A DNA stretch of 64,000 nt from Rubripirellula amarantea (GTDB taxonomy: Bacteria; Planctomycetota; Planctomycetia; Pirellulales; Pirellulaceae), in NCBI RefSeq assembly GCF_007859865.1, contig NZ_SJPI01000002.1, positions 1,632,721 through 1,696,720 of the forward strand. Reading direction: 5' to 3'. A program made the position numbers and the translations under genes. The notes below the pieces were generated by a model that had not been told where the DNA came from, did no database searches, and saw nothing but the letters and a program-made list of their open reading frames with translations. Every line of letters begins with the position of its first letter. The first letter of the stretch is position 1. Below are positions 18,207-27,478 of this stretch, in pieces.

Positions 18207-18569
18207 TCACTCGGGGACTGGTTCGATGGTGGCGGACATACTGCCGGTGCATCGAGCGATCAGGTCGTCTTTACCGAACGCGTGAATTTGATCACGCTTG
18301 AGTTCCGCGTGTTCCATCGTTGTCGTCAAGCAAATTGCTTTTCCGCCTTTGTCAACTTGCTTGGCAATTTGAAACCCCGTTTCGATCGGGTGATGGAAAA
18401 GCTGTTTCATCATCAGAACGACATAGTCGTAGCTGTGATCGGTATCATCCCAGAGCACCACGTTGTACCGGGGCTGTTTCTTTCGCTTGTTTTGCTTCTC
18501 TAGCTTTTTCTCATCTTGGGTGTGAACCACCACTTCGGGTTCTGCGACCATAGATTGTTGATCAGACAT
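18207..18569 (-). CDS. clpS: ATP-dependent Clp protease adaptor ClpS
   Basis: The 120-aa protein has a charged N-terminal extension (about residues 1-35) and the ClpS core. The core starts YNVVLWDDTDHSYDYV and continues with MMKQLFHH, KGGKAICLTTTMEHAE and IHAFGKDDL. ClpS binds N-degron substrates and delivers them to ClpAP or ClpCP. The core DD and MEHAELKRDQI features for binding the N-end residue and the Clp N-domain are conserved. No clp chaperone gene is adjacent; that is usual outside proteobacteria. Confidence 0.92.
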   Translation of the reverse strand: MSDQQSMVAEPEVVVHTQDEKKLEKQNKRKKQPRYNVVLWDDTDHSYDYVVLMMKQLFHHPIETGFQIAKQVDKGGKAICLTTTMEHAELKRDQIHAFGKDDLIARCTGSMSATIEPVPE

Positions 18570-18810
18570 AGCTCACTTGGCTCCTTGCTCTTGGCGAAAA
18601 CGGCTTAATGTCAAGCCATGTTCCGCCACCTTCATCTCTAAATTTAAACTAATCGAGGTCGCAAGAATGGTGGGCCAGAGCATCTTCGCTCGCCTTCCGC
18701 CTACAGCTAGCCCGATTCAGGCCAGCCGCAACCTCGCCTATATTCTAGCGCCGCCGACACTCGATCGGCAGTCCCAAAAGTTACGAAAATAAGAAAGCCG
18801 AGCCCCACTG

Positions 18811-20232
18811 ATGACATCGTTTTTCCTTTCAGAAGCCCTGCAGCAATCTCAAACACGGCATTTGGAGGATCTTATTGAATGGCTAAAAATTCCTAGCGTC
18901 AGCAGCGACACTTCCAAAATTGGGGAGGTCAAGCAGGCCGCGAAGTGGATCGCCGACAAGCTCAAAGATGCTGGTTTGTCCGTCGAAACGATCCCCACTC
19001 AGGGGCATGCGTTGGTCTATGCCGAAACTCCCGAAGTCGCTAACGGCCCCACCGTCTTGGTCTATGGCCACTACGATGTCCAGCCTGCGGAACCGCTCGA
19101 ACTATGGACCAGCGGTGCCTTCGAACCTACTATCCGAGACGGCAATCTTTACGCACGTGGTGCAACCGACGATAAGGGCCAAGTGCTAACTCACGTTCAA
19201 AGCGTTTGCGAATGGCTGGCCAGTGGTAAACCGTTGCCGCTTCAGATCAAGTTCTTGATTGAAGGTGAAGAAGAGGTGGGCAGCGCCAATTTAGAACGCA
19301 TGCTTCCTGAGCTCGCCGACAAACTGGCTTGCGACTGCGTCGTGATCAGCGACAGCAGTCAGTATGCCGATGGACAACCCGCGATTACGTATGGCCTGCG
19401 AGGAATTGCGACCTACGAACTGAAGGTTCAGGGTCCCAGTAAAGACTTGCATAGTGGTTCATTCGGTGGGGCCGTGATGAACCCCGCCATCGCACTTTGT
19501 CACCTGATGTCGTCAATGGTTGATGACCAAGGACGGATTCAAATCCGCGGTTTCTATGACGATGTGCGAGAGTTGTCCGCTGAAGAACGAGCCGCTTGGA
19601 AGCAGCTTTCACCCAACGACGATGAATTCGCTCGATCGGCCGGTGCGAAGGAACTCTTTGGGGAGAAAGGATACACGGCCGACGAGCGTCGTTGGGCTCG
19701 GCCAACCTTTGACATCAACGGTCTGACCAGTGGGCATCAAGGGGAGGGCGTGAAGACAGTGCTACCCGCTCATGCCTCGGCGAAGTTTAGCTTCCGATTG
19801 GTGCCAGACCAGGATCCCCAAACGATTACGTCAGCTCTCCGATCACATCTCGAAGCGAATTTGCCGAAGGGTGTCACGATGGATCTGAAACCCGACCACG
19901 GTGCGCCTGGGATGCTGGCCGACACCGAAAGCGTTTACATGGATGCCGCTAAAGCTGCGATTGAATCTGCGTTCGGAAAACCTCCGGTTCTAATTCGCGA
20001 AGGTGGTTCGATACCGATCGTGACAAAGTTCCAGGAAACGCTGAAGTGCGACTGTCTGCTATTGGGTTGGGGCTTGTCCGATGACAACGCTCATAGCCCC
20101 GATGAAAAGTTTCGTATCGACGATTACTACCGAGGTATCGCCGCGTCAGCGGTTCTCTGGGAAGCGATGGGAACACTTCAGCCCGTCGACCCGTTCGCCG
20201 AAGGTGCTGAACTACCAAGCAAGTTGTGGTAG
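18811..20232 (+). CDS. M20-family dipeptidase
   Basis: The 473-aa enzyme has the M20 metal-binding blocks: YGHYDVQP (His and its neighbouring Asp), ARGATDDKGQ (bridging Asp), EGEEEVGS (catalytic Glu pair) and a C-terminal LLLGWGLSDDNAHSPDE block with the last His. A dimerisation domain lies at about residues 200-350. The closest described type is the CNDP/PepV-like dipeptidase group, a cytoplasmic enzyme with two zinc ions; substrate range is not determined. It lies upstream of serS, separated by a strong inverted repeat. Confidence 0.9.
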   Translation: MTSFFLSEALQQSQTRHLEDLIEWLKIPSVSSDTSKIGEVKQAAKWIADKLKDAGLSVETIPTQGHALVYAETPEVANGPTVLVYGHYDVQPAEPLELWTSGAFEPTIRDGNLYARGATDDKGQVLTHVQSVCEWLASGKPLPLQIKFLIEGEEEVGSANLERMLPELADKLACDCVVISDSSQYADGQPAITYGLRGIATYELKVQGPSKDLHSGSFGGAVMNPAIALCHLMSSMVDDQGRIQIRGFYDDVRELSAEERAAWKQLSPNDDEFARSAGAKELFGEKGYTADERRWARPTFDINGLTSGHQGEGVKTVLPAHASAKFSFRLVPDQDPQTITSALRSHLEANLPKGVTMDLKPDHGAPGMLADTESVYMDAAKAAIESAFGKPPVLIREGGSIPIVTKFQETLKCDCLLLGWGLSDDNAHSPDEKFRIDDYYRGIAASAVLWEAMGTLQPVDPFAEGAELPSKLW

Positions 20233-20288
20233 AGCATTCGACTTTGCTTTGCCGGTGGTTCAGCAAGCGTCAACCGTCCCGTATCATT

Positions 20289-20317
20289 TGCGACAGCAGG
20301 CACTGCCTGCTGTCGCA
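20289..20317. repeat. Perfect inverted repeat, 14-bp arms with one central base
   Basis: The arms TGCGACAGCAGGCA and TGCCTGCTGTCGCA flank a single C between the dipeptidase gene and serS. There is no T-tract after it, so an intrinsic terminator is unlikely; a protein-binding site or an RNA hairpin in the serS leader would fit. It lies 32 bases before the serS ATG. Confidence 0.6.
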
Positions 20318-20349
20318 TTCTCAACCTTATCCCCGTACAGATTCTCGCC

Positions 20350-21657
20350 ATGCTTGATCGTAAGTTCATCATTCAAAACCCCAAACTAGTCGCTGACAAC
20401 TGCGCTGCGCGGGGAACGTCATGCGAAGTCGACGCGATCATCAAGCTCGAACAACAAAGACTCGAAAAGCTGCAGCTTACCGAAGACCTCAATCGCCAAG
20501 CCAACGAAACGAGCAAGCTGATCCCCAAGGCTGCGGACAACGATGCACGCCAAACCTTGATCACCAAGGGACGCGAACTTCGTGAAGCCAAAGACGCCGC
20601 TCAAACCGCTCATGACGAATTGGATGCGCAGATTTTGGCGTTGCAGTCTGAACTTCCCAACATGACTCACCCTGATGTTCCCGTCGGCGGCGAAGACGAC
20701 TGCAAGGAATTGTCTTTCGGCAAGACAGCCAAACGTAACTTTGATTTCACACCACTGGATCATGTCGCACTTGGCGAGAAGCACGATTTGTTCGACTTCG
20801 AAGCTGGCGCTCGGGTCAGTGGTGCGGGATTCTATTTCCTGAAGAACGAGGCCGTGCGTCTGGACCTTGCGTTGCAGCAATACACGATCAGCTTGCTGGC
20901 GGATCGCGGATTCACGCCCGTATCAACGCCCGACCTCGCATTGACTCATATCTTGCAAGGCATTGGATTCAATCCGCGTGGTCCTGAAACTCAAATCTAT
21001 AGCATCGAAGACACAGAGCTTAACTTAGTTGGCACGGCGGAAATTACGCTCGGCGGCATGATGGCTGGCCAAACGATCGATGCCGAAAAGTTGCCCCTAC
21101 TCTTGTGTGGGCTAAGCCATTGCTTCCGCACCGAAGCTGGAGCTGCTGGCCGAGCATCCAAGGGACTCTATCGAGTGCATCAGTTCAGCAAGGTGGAAAT
21201 GTTTGCGTTTACCACCCCCGAGCAAAGCGACGCCACTCACGAAAAACTTCGAGAACTCGAATGCGAGATCTTTGATGCCCTTGAAGTCCCTTACCGAGTG
21301 ATTGATACCGCATCGGGCGACCTGGGCGGCCCCGCCTATCGCAAGTTTGACCTCGAAGCATGGATGCCCGGACGTGCCGAGATCGCTGAGGGCCAGCCTA
21401 CCACAGGCGAAGTCGGTGCCTGGGGCGAAGTCACCAGCACTAGCAATTGCACGGATTACCAAGCTCGTCGACTCAACGTTCGGATGAAGAAATCGGGCGA
21501 AAAAGGAACGCAGTTTGTTCACACGCTTAACGGAACTGCGGTCGCAACCGGTCGGGCAATGATCGCGATCCTCGAAAACCACCAGCAGGCCGACGGAACC
21601 ATTCAAGTTCCTAATGTGCTTCAACCTTGGGTCGGCACCGATGTGATCGGCCGTTGA
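20350..21657 (+). CDS. serS: Seryl-tRNA synthetase
   Basis: The 435-aa class II synthetase begins with the long antiparallel coiled-coil arm that grips tRNA-Ser (about residues 25-105). The catalytic core contains motif 2 (HCFRTEAGAAGRASKGLYRVHQF, of which FRTEAG and RVHQF are the key parts) and motif 3 (NGTAVATGRAMIAILENHQ). Length is normal. It charges tRNA-Ser and tRNA-Sec with serine. A bidirectional terminator follows it. Confidence 0.96.
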   Translation: MLDRKFIIQNPKLVADNCAARGTSCEVDAIIKLEQQRLEKLQLTEDLNRQANETSKLIPKAADNDARQTLITKGRELREAKDAAQTAHDELDAQILALQSELPNMTHPDVPVGGEDDCKELSFGKTAKRNFDFTPLDHVALGEKHDLFDFEAGARVSGAGFYFLKNEAVRLDLALQQYTISLLADRGFTPVSTPDLALTHILQGIGFNPRGPETQIYSIEDTELNLVGTAEITLGGMMAGQTIDAEKLPLLLCGLSHCFRTEAGAAGRASKGLYRVHQFSKVEMFAFTTPEQSDATHEKLRELECEIFDALEVPYRVIDTASGDLGGPAYRKFDLEAWMPGRAEIAEGQPTTGEVGAWGEVTSTSNCTDYQARRLNVRMKKSGEKGTQFVHTLNGTAVATGRAMIAILENHQQADGTIQVPNVLQPWVGTDVIGR

Positions 21658-21682
21658 TATAGCTCTAGTTCCAACAACAAAA

Positions 21683-21715
21683 AAACGGCTCGCCAATTAG
21701 CTTGGCGAGCCGTTT
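21683..21715. terminator. Bidirectional intrinsic terminator
   Basis: A 13-bp perfect stem (AAACGGCTCGCCA / TGGCGAGCCGTTT) with a 7-base loop lies between the convergent ends of serS and the Gly-rich exported-protein gene. The A-tract on one side and the T-rich flank on the other let it work in both directions. Confidence 0.88.
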
Positions 21716-21742
21716 ATTGTTTGATCAGTAACTAAGACGAGC

Positions 21743-22351
21743 TTAGAAAGAAGGCGAGGCAATTACGCCAGGCGAATCATCGTCATCGGAGGTTGCGATT
21801 CCGACAGGAATTCCGACGGCTGCACCAAGCAGACCAAGACGTCCCAAGCCGCTACCGCCTAAACCAGCGCCGCCGCCACCACCGCCGCCGAGCATTCCGC
21901 CTGACGATGTGCTTCCGCCACCAACGATTGGTGAGCCGCTCATTCCAGGTCCGCCGACAATGTCGCCCGAGGAAGGAAAGCCAACGTCAGCGAAGTTCAC
22001 TTGAACAAGTTGAGTGCCGTTGTCTTGCATGAAGCGAACAACCTCAGCACGCATCTTCAATGCGTTTGATCGTAGTTGACCCAAGACGTCAGCATCCTGA
22101 GGGCTGGTTTCCAAAGCGACATCGACGTCAGCAACGAAGCTGTCAATTCGATTGAGCATGGTATCGCCAGTGAACTCGGCCTTGGCCAAGTCCGTGCGAA
22201 GTTGATCGTAGGTAGCGGTCAGGCTGTTTGGAGCTTGAACGGCGGCAGGTGCAGCGTGAAGTACTGCCGGTTCAGCTGCATTGCTGGAGGCAGAAACTGC
22301 GAACGACACAGTCATGGCGAACATGACTACGGCAGGTCGAAGGATCTTCAT
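21743..22351 (-). CDS. Exported Gly/Ser-rich protein, unknown function
   Basis: The chosen start (MKILRPAVV) yields about 202 aa with a signal peptide ending SSNAAEPA. A helical region (about residues 45-120) precedes a very Gly/Ser-rich segment and a hydrophobic GLLGAAVGIPVGIA stretch, then DDDDSPG. An in-frame ATG 39 bases upstream would add a polar leader before the signal. The Gly-rich loop and the late hydrophobic stretch are seen in other planctomycete exported proteins. No enzymatic role is suggested. Confidence 0.7.
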   Translation of the reverse strand: MKILRPAVVMFAMTVSFAVSASSNAAEPAVLHAAPAAVQAPNSLTATYDQLRTDLAKAEFTGDTMLNRIDSFVADVDVALETSPQDADVLGQLRSNALKMRAEVVRFMQDNGTQLVQVNFADVGFPSSGDIVGGPGMSGSPIVGGGSTSSGGMLGGGGGGGAGLGGSGLGRLGLLGAAVGIPVGIATSDDDDSPGVIASPSF

Positions 22352-22453
22352 ATTGAGTCTCTTAAGAGAAAAAGGTTGTTCGGTACACATGACTCTGAAA
22401 GCGCCGATAAGTTTTTCCAGCTAATTGTCATGTGAGCGCCGAATTTGGTTCGA

Positions 22454-24256
22454 TTAGTAAGCGCCCTTGCGGGTTATGACGGTCATTGGGGTCTTCACCA
22501 GAATCCAAGCATCAAGCCACAGCGACCAATTGGCTGCGTAGTGGTGAACGAGGAACACGCGTGTCTCGAATGACGTGTCATTTCGCCCTGATACTTGCCA
22601 CAGCCCTGTAATCCCCGGCCACATTTGGCTGTACTGATAATAGTGATTCTGGTATTTGACGATCTCACCCGGTGGCACCGGACGTGGGCCTACCAGACTC
22701 ATTTGACCCATCAGCACGTTCCAAAGCTGGGGCAGTTCGTCGAGGCTGCATGACCGCATGATCCGACCAACGCCAGGAATAATGCGAGGGTCGTTCTTAA
22801 GTTTTTGATCCTTATCCCATTCAGCTCGCGCGGCGGGATCCGAATCCAATCGCTTCTGAAGCACTTCGTCCGCGTTGGGAACCATCGAGCGGAACTTCCA
22901 CATTTTGAAGCGTCGACCGTGCTGTCCCACTCGCGAGCTGCCGTAGATGATTGGTCCGGGTGAATAGAACTTGATCAACAAAGCGATCACAGCCATCGGA
23001 ATGGCCAACACGATTAGTCCTGGAATCACAATCGCCAAGTCCAACGCTCGCTTGAGCAATCTTGGTGTGAAGCGCAAGAACGGAACATTGAGTCGGCGGT
23101 TGAACGCGCCAATGGGATCAGATGTTTCCTGCATCACTGCCGATTGATCGAGCCAAATCAGCGAAGGAAACTGAAAGACCAAACGCGGAGCCAAGTGTTC
23201 GGCTTCCTGAGACGCTAGGGCTGCCACCGGTGCGTGGTGGTCGCAAGCAACTCGCTGAGCATCAAATCCTGCACCCAACATATTGGGATCGTCGTCGCTC
23301 GCTTCAAGGTACTCTTGGTGGTTGCAAACGTAACCGGCGATCACCAATCCCGACTCGCGTCGCGACTGAATCATTTCACATAGCTTTTGGCACTGACTGC
23401 GAGTCCCAATCAGCAACGTGCGAATGCCCCACCAGGACGTTTTCGCAAGCAACACCCGCGCGATGTGTCGCGACACCGGCAACAACATCACGACGAAACC
23501 TGCACTCACCACGAAGATTGCAAACTCGATCCGAGGTAATTGGCCAAAGATCATATTCATGGACGACAAGCACAGGCAGGTCATTGCCGCAGATCTTGCA
23601 ATCCCACGTAGTTCGCTGACCGCGGCCACACCGGCGCCAGGATAGAGCTGATGCAGCGACATCAATCCCCACTGGAAAATTAACCATGCAGGAATCTGAG
23701 GATACAGACGGCTGTGGAGTCCGTATCCTTGCGAATAGTTAACCAAGAAGCCCGCAACCAGCAATGAAAGTGTGGTCATTGCCATGTCAATGGCGAGCAA
23801 TGGCAACCCCGTCCGCAATGACTGCAGTGTGTAGTCCCAATTCAGTCGATGACTTGGCCGCGGCGCGGTGCAATGCTCGACAACCGCTTCAACACTGTGA
23901 AATTCCGAGGGTTCGCCCGCCATCGCGTCCATGCCAGGAAACGAATCGTTGGCAGCGGGAATCGCCGCCGGAGCAAACTCGGAATGCCCGTTCGACGGCA
24001 AACGTCCGGATATTCCAGGCTGATATGCTGGTGCGATGCTTGGCTCAATACCCGGTCCAATACCTGGATTCGCAACGGGCGTAGCGACTGGCCCAACAAC
24101 TGGCGCAACAATCGAAGCCGCTCCGTCAGCATGTAGCGGGAGACTACCTGAAGCGATCGGCAAAGTAGGCGGAAGATGTGTTTCCACGGCGCTGGACTGG
24201 TTGGCTTGAGTAAAGTTCGCTGCTGATGGAGTCGCCCTCCCCTTGTGCCTCAACAA
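22454..24256 (-). CDS. Exopolysaccharide polyprenyl-phosphate sugar transferase (WbaP/CpsE type)
   Basis: The 600-aa protein has a long Pro/Ala-rich N-terminus (about residues 1-125), four to five membrane helices (about 150-290), a nucleotide-binding-like middle, then a fifth span and the bacterial sugar-transferase domain. That domain carries KRALDLAIVIPGL, KMWKFRSMVPNAD, SLDELPQLWNVLMG, SLVGPRPVP and PGITGLWQVSGRN. Enzymes of this family transfer a sugar-1-phosphate from a UDP-sugar to undecaprenyl phosphate, the first step of exopolysaccharide or O-antigen assembly. The sugar is not predictable from sequence. No glycosyltransferase cluster surrounds it. Confidence 0.9.
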   Translation of the reverse strand: MLRHKGRATPSAANFTQANQSSAVETHLPPTLPIASGSLPLHADGAASIVAPVVGPVATPVANPGIGPGIEPSIAPAYQPGISGRLPSNGHSEFAPAAIPAANDSFPGMDAMAGEPSEFHSVEAVVEHCTAPRPSHRLNWDYTLQSLRTGLPLLAIDMAMTTLSLLVAGFLVNYSQGYGLHSRLYPQIPAWLIFQWGLMSLHQLYPGAGVAAVSELRGIARSAAMTCLCLSSMNMIFGQLPRIEFAIFVVSAGFVVMLLPVSRHIARVLLAKTSWWGIRTLLIGTRSQCQKLCEMIQSRRESGLVIAGYVCNHQEYLEASDDDPNMLGAGFDAQRVACDHHAPVAALASQEAEHLAPRLVFQFPSLIWLDQSAVMQETSDPIGAFNRRLNVPFLRFTPRLLKRALDLAIVIPGLIVLAIPMAVIALLIKFYSPGPIIYGSSRVGQHGRRFKMWKFRSMVPNADEVLQKRLDSDPAARAEWDKDQKLKNDPRIIPGVGRIMRSCSLDELPQLWNVLMGQMSLVGPRPVPPGEIVKYQNHYYQYSQMWPGITGLWQVSGRNDTSFETRVFLVHHYAANWSLWLDAWILVKTPMTVITRKGAY

Positions 24257-24582
24257 AAGTTAAGGCTTCAATGCAGGAAAACTGAGTCCATCGGCGAATG
24301 AGGGGGCATGCCCATCACCAATCGTCGGACACCACTTGAATCATTCCCCACCAAAATGGTGCGAAACCATCTGAAGGCGTGGTGACCACACCGGGCTTTC
24401 GCAAGAGTAGGGTTAACCCGCGCCACCCTGATGCGCCGCACTGCTTGCGTGTTACGGCCAAGCGGCGCGACGCACACAAGGGACATCACCTTCATGAATC
24501 TTTCTGGACCCATCGATTTGACAATGCCGCTGCAAGGTTGCATCGACTACGTTGTGTCGTTACTTGGTCACCTCGTTTCCTT
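24257..24582. other. Divergent intergenic region
   Basis: About 325 bases lie between the start of the sugar-transferase gene and the epimerase gene. The open frames that cross it have no recognisable protein character, and no terminator or repeat was seen; it presumably holds both promoters. Confidence 0.4.
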
Positions 24583-25614
24583 ATGACTAAACCAATGCGA
24601 ATATTCGTCACAGGCGGCACAGGTCTTCTGGGCAACAATATCCTAAGACTGCTGACCGAATCGTCACATGAATTGGTGTCGTTCGTCCGAAGTCATCCCC
24701 ACGACAACGAATCCATCAAAGCGGTCTTTGAAGGTATCGAGACCTCATTCGCCCACGGCGATTTGGGTGACGCGGCTTTCGTGGATCAAGCGATCAGCCA
24801 GTGTGACGCGGTGATCCATTCGGCCGGCATGATCCATCTGGGTTGGACCAAGCTCGACGAAGCGATGTCCGTTAATCGCGATGTCACACGCGTAATCGTC
24901 GATGCGTGCATCAAGCACAAGGTACCTTTGGTTCACATCGGAACAGTCGACACATTAGCAGTCGGAAGTCGCAAGCAAGTTGCTGATGAAGAAACCCCAC
25001 TGGATCATGCAGGTGGACAAATCGAATGCACCTATGTGACCAGCAAGCGTGCGGGCGTCCAAGAAGTGCTCAACGGTGTTGAACGAACATTGCAATGCGT
25101 GATTGTTCACCCCGGATTCATGCTCGGCCCATGGGATTGGAAGCCCAGCAGCGGACGAATGATCGTCGAAGTGAGTAAAGCGTGGCGTCCAATCGCACCA
25201 TCGGGTGGCGCGTCAGTGTGCGATAGTCGTGACGTCGCCGCCGGAACGATCAGTGCGATGCAACACTTGATGAATGGCTCCATCCCCAATGGACGGCAAT
25301 ACATCTTGGCCGGCGAGAATTGGACCTACTTCGAACTTTGGCGAAATTTTGCCAAACGCAATTCCCAGCGTGGGCCGATCATGCCCGCTGGGCCCGCTCA
25401 ACGATGGATCGCCCAGATGTACGGTGATATGGCGTCGAAGTTTTCCGGAACCGAAAACGATATCAACAGTGCTGCGGTCAAGATGAGCAGCCAATTCCAT
25501 TGGCATTCGAGCAAGCGTGCGCATGACGAGTTGGGTTATCGTATCCGAGATCCCCATGAATCCATCGAAGCGAGCATCCAATGGCTAAGTGAACACGGCT
25601 ACCTGGCGCGCTAG
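24583..25614 (+). CDS. NAD-dependent epimerase/dehydratase (extended SDR)
   Basis: The 343-aa enzyme starts MTKPMRIFVTGGTGLLG; the glycine-rich Rossmann motif TGGTGLLG follows within residues 9-16, which fixes the start although the frame is open 204 bases further up. The catalytic pair appears as YVTSKRAG (Tyr and Lys), with an HPGFMLGP block after it. Extended SDRs of this type act on nucleotide sugars or dihydroflavonol-like compounds. Its position beside the exopolysaccharide transferase suggests a sugar substrate, but no substrate-specific residues were recognised. Confidence 0.85.
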   Translation: MTKPMRIFVTGGTGLLGNNILRLLTESSHELVSFVRSHPHDNESIKAVFEGIETSFAHGDLGDAAFVDQAISQCDAVIHSAGMIHLGWTKLDEAMSVNRDVTRVIVDACIKHKVPLVHIGTVDTLAVGSRKQVADEETPLDHAGGQIECTYVTSKRAGVQEVLNGVERTLQCVIVHPGFMLGPWDWKPSSGRMIVEVSKAWRPIAPSGGASVCDSRDVAAGTISAMQHLMNGSIPNGRQYILAGENWTYFELWRNFAKRNSQRGPIMPAGPAQRWIAQMYGDMASKFSGTENDINSAAVKMSSQFHWHSSKRAHDELGYRIRDPHESIEASIQWLSEHGYLAR

Positions 25615-25677
25615 CCAGTCAATTTGCCATCCTAAAACTTTGCCGACACGCCACAAAGCTTGCTGAAGACAGGCCGC

Positions 25678-25899
25678 TCAATAGTGCGGCGGCTTTTCAT
25701 CTTCTAAGCTGGGTGGCGAATCAGGAGTCTTATCCTTCGACTCCTTGAGCTGACGTTCCAGTTCGCTGATCTTTCGGTACATACGATCAGCACGCATCGC
25801 TTGCTCCGTCACCACCTCGTTCAACTGATCGAACAAACGCTGCAGATGACCGACGCTGACTTCAAGCTTCGTGATCCGGTCTTCGTCCATGTCGCTCAC
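25678..25899 (-). CDS. slyX: SlyX family protein
   Basis: The 73-aa protein is one long helix, probably a coiled coil (MDEDRITKLEVSVGHLQRL to ERQLKESK), ending with the diagnostic SlyX tail EDEKPPHY. SlyX is widespread but of unknown function. It overlaps the preceding TIM-barrel gene by 4 bases, so it is translated with it. A start at the inner ATG (MDEDR) is also possible. Confidence 0.85.
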   Translation of the reverse strand: MSDMDEDRITKLEVSVGHLQRLFDQLNEVVTEQAMRADRMYRKISELERQLKESKDKTPDSPPSLEDEKPPHY

Positions 25900-26894
25900 G
25901 ATGACTTGATGTCCGCGAATGATCGAAGCGAATAATCAATCCCGACATAATCAAGGACATTGCAGAGCCCACGTAACGCAACACCGAAGCCGTCGGGACC
26001 ACTAAAGCCACCAAACTGTCCGCCGCCCTTCACATGCGGTTCAAGATCCAAGAACACACCGTCGGCTCCACGCGCCGTCATACGAGCGTGCAATTCAGGA
26101 AGGAAGTCTTTCATGTCACGCAGAATTGCTTCATGGCCGCTATCGCCAACATCCGCAGGAACAAAATTGCTCAGGCTGGCCTCGTCAACATGACTGATTC
26201 GCCCGGTTGGCGAAGGATCGTGGTAATCCTTGATATGAACCCATCCCAACGATGGCTTCATAGCTAAGTACTGGCCGTACGTTTCGTCAGCGGTGAAGCC
26301 TTGAGTGACAATGTTGGCACCGTCGAAAATGGTGAGCATCGCGGGGTGATTTACCTTCGCCGCGATCTGTTCAAGCAGTTGACCAGTCTGGCCGACTAGG
26401 TTGGCCTCCACTTCAAGTCCGAACGTCAGGCCTCGCTTATCGCAAGCATCGGCGATCGCACTGAGCTGATCACTCACTTGATCAACATGATCTTCCGGAT
26501 TCGTACCTTTGGGATGATAGAACGCAAAGCCGCGAATCAGTTTCGATCCAAATGCTTCCGCACGATCACAGGCAATCGATACGTCCTCGGCTAGGTATTT
26601 ATCGAAGGGAACGTACTTATTGGATGTGCCATCATCGATGTCGAGAAGCTTAACCTTTCCAATCGGCGAACCAATGCTGCTAACGCTAAGTCCGTAATCA
26701 GCCTGCATCTTCACTAGGTGCTGAATTTCAGCATCGGACAATCCCATCACATTCTTGATGCCATCGCCAGCATCGATAAAGCGAATGGAGTAGTACCTAA
26801 GTCCGACAGCCGCGAAGGCAGAATACTGTTGGACGGCTAGTTTTTCGTTGGCAGCTTCGTCGGCAAAGCCGCTGATAAGAATCGGGAAAGTCAT
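25896..26894 (-). CDS. Sugar phosphate isomerase/epimerase family TIM barrel
   Basis: Starting at MTFPILISGFADEA gives 332 aa. The fold is the xylose-isomerase-like TIM barrel (AP endonuclease 2 superfamily): GFADEAANEK, SIGSPIGK, GFAFYHPKG, GLEVEANLVG (metal-binding Glu), TIFDGANIV, GWVHIKDYHD (metal-binding His/Asp) and FLDLEPHVKGGG. Members include inosose isomerases and tagatose epimerases. The substrate is not evident. An in-frame ATG 42 bases upstream is possible but lies in a less coding-like stretch. It is followed by slyX with a 4-base overlap. Confidence 0.85.
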   Translation of the reverse strand: MTFPILISGFADEAANEKLAVQQYSAFAAVGLRYYSIRFIDAGDGIKNVMGLSDAEIQHLVKMQADYGLSVSSIGSPIGKVKLLDIDDGTSNKYVPFDKYLAEDVSIACDRAEAFGSKLIRGFAFYHPKGTNPEDHVDQVSDQLSAIADACDKRGLTFGLEVEANLVGQTGQLLEQIAAKVNHPAMLTIFDGANIVTQGFTADETYGQYLAMKPSLGWVHIKDYHDPSPTGRISHVDEASLSNFVPADVGDSGHEAILRDMKDFLPELHARMTARGADGVFLDLEPHVKGGGQFGGFSGPDGFGVALRGLCNVLDYVGIDYSLRSFADIKSS

Positions 26895-27079
26895 GAAAGG
26901 CAATCGAAGGTGGGAAAAGGGCGGGAAGTATAGCAATCGATGGAAATTCTTAGGCCCAGCAGAACATCAGTTCTTTTCTGATCTAGAGGGCTGGGGTTAC
27001 CAATCCTAACAATCGGGCAGCAAATTTCTATCTGAGCGGCGAACCGTCAAAAACGAAACGATCTTGCGTGAAAGCGATC

Positions 27080-27442
27080 TCAAGTATCGGGATACCGAAT
27101 CACAATGTTGCTGTGCAAGCCACCGCGAGGGGTCCAACGGCTTTCTACGGATGCACTGCGAGGATTCACCACGGCCAAAAAGTCGTCCATGATCCGGTTC
27201 GTCACGGCTTCGTAGAAGATTCCTTCATTGCGAAACCGCTGCAGGTACATTTTCAAACTCTTCAATTCGACACATACTTCGTCTGGCACATATGTGAACA
27301 CGATGGTCCCGTAGTCGGGCTGTCCCGTTTTGGGGCATACCGAAGTAAACTCGGGGCAATGGTGCTCGATCGTAAAATTCCGACCCGGGTTGGGATTGGG
27401 GAATGTTTCCAATACGGATCGAAAATCGTCTTGGTCACTCAA
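27080..27442 (-). CDS. queF: NADPH-dependent 7-cyano-7-deazaguanine reductase QueF
   Basis: The 120-aa protein is the short (unimodular) QueF, which reduces preQ0 to preQ1 in queuosine synthesis. Features: [23 protein letters not shown] contains the active-site Cys in [10 protein letters not shown] and the downstream Asp, then the [20 protein letters not shown] stretch with its substrate- and NADPH-contacting residues. The start codon is a TTG preceded by AAGGTGA. It is divergent from queE with 36 bases between start codons, so the promoters must overlap. Confidence 0.95.
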   Translation of the reverse strand: MSDQDDFRSVLETFPNPNPGRNFTIEHHCPEFTSVCPKTGQPDYGTIVFTYVPDEVCVELKSLKMYLQRFRNEGIFYEAVTNRIMDDFLAVVNPRSASVESRWTPRGGLHSNIVIRYPDT

Positions 27443-27478
27443 TGGATATCACCTTCGCTCGAAATCAGTTTGCGTTTG

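Noticed and set aside
27068-27478. Long N-terminal extension of queE
   Set aside because: It is antisense to queF and has no homology; queE motifs start after 27479.
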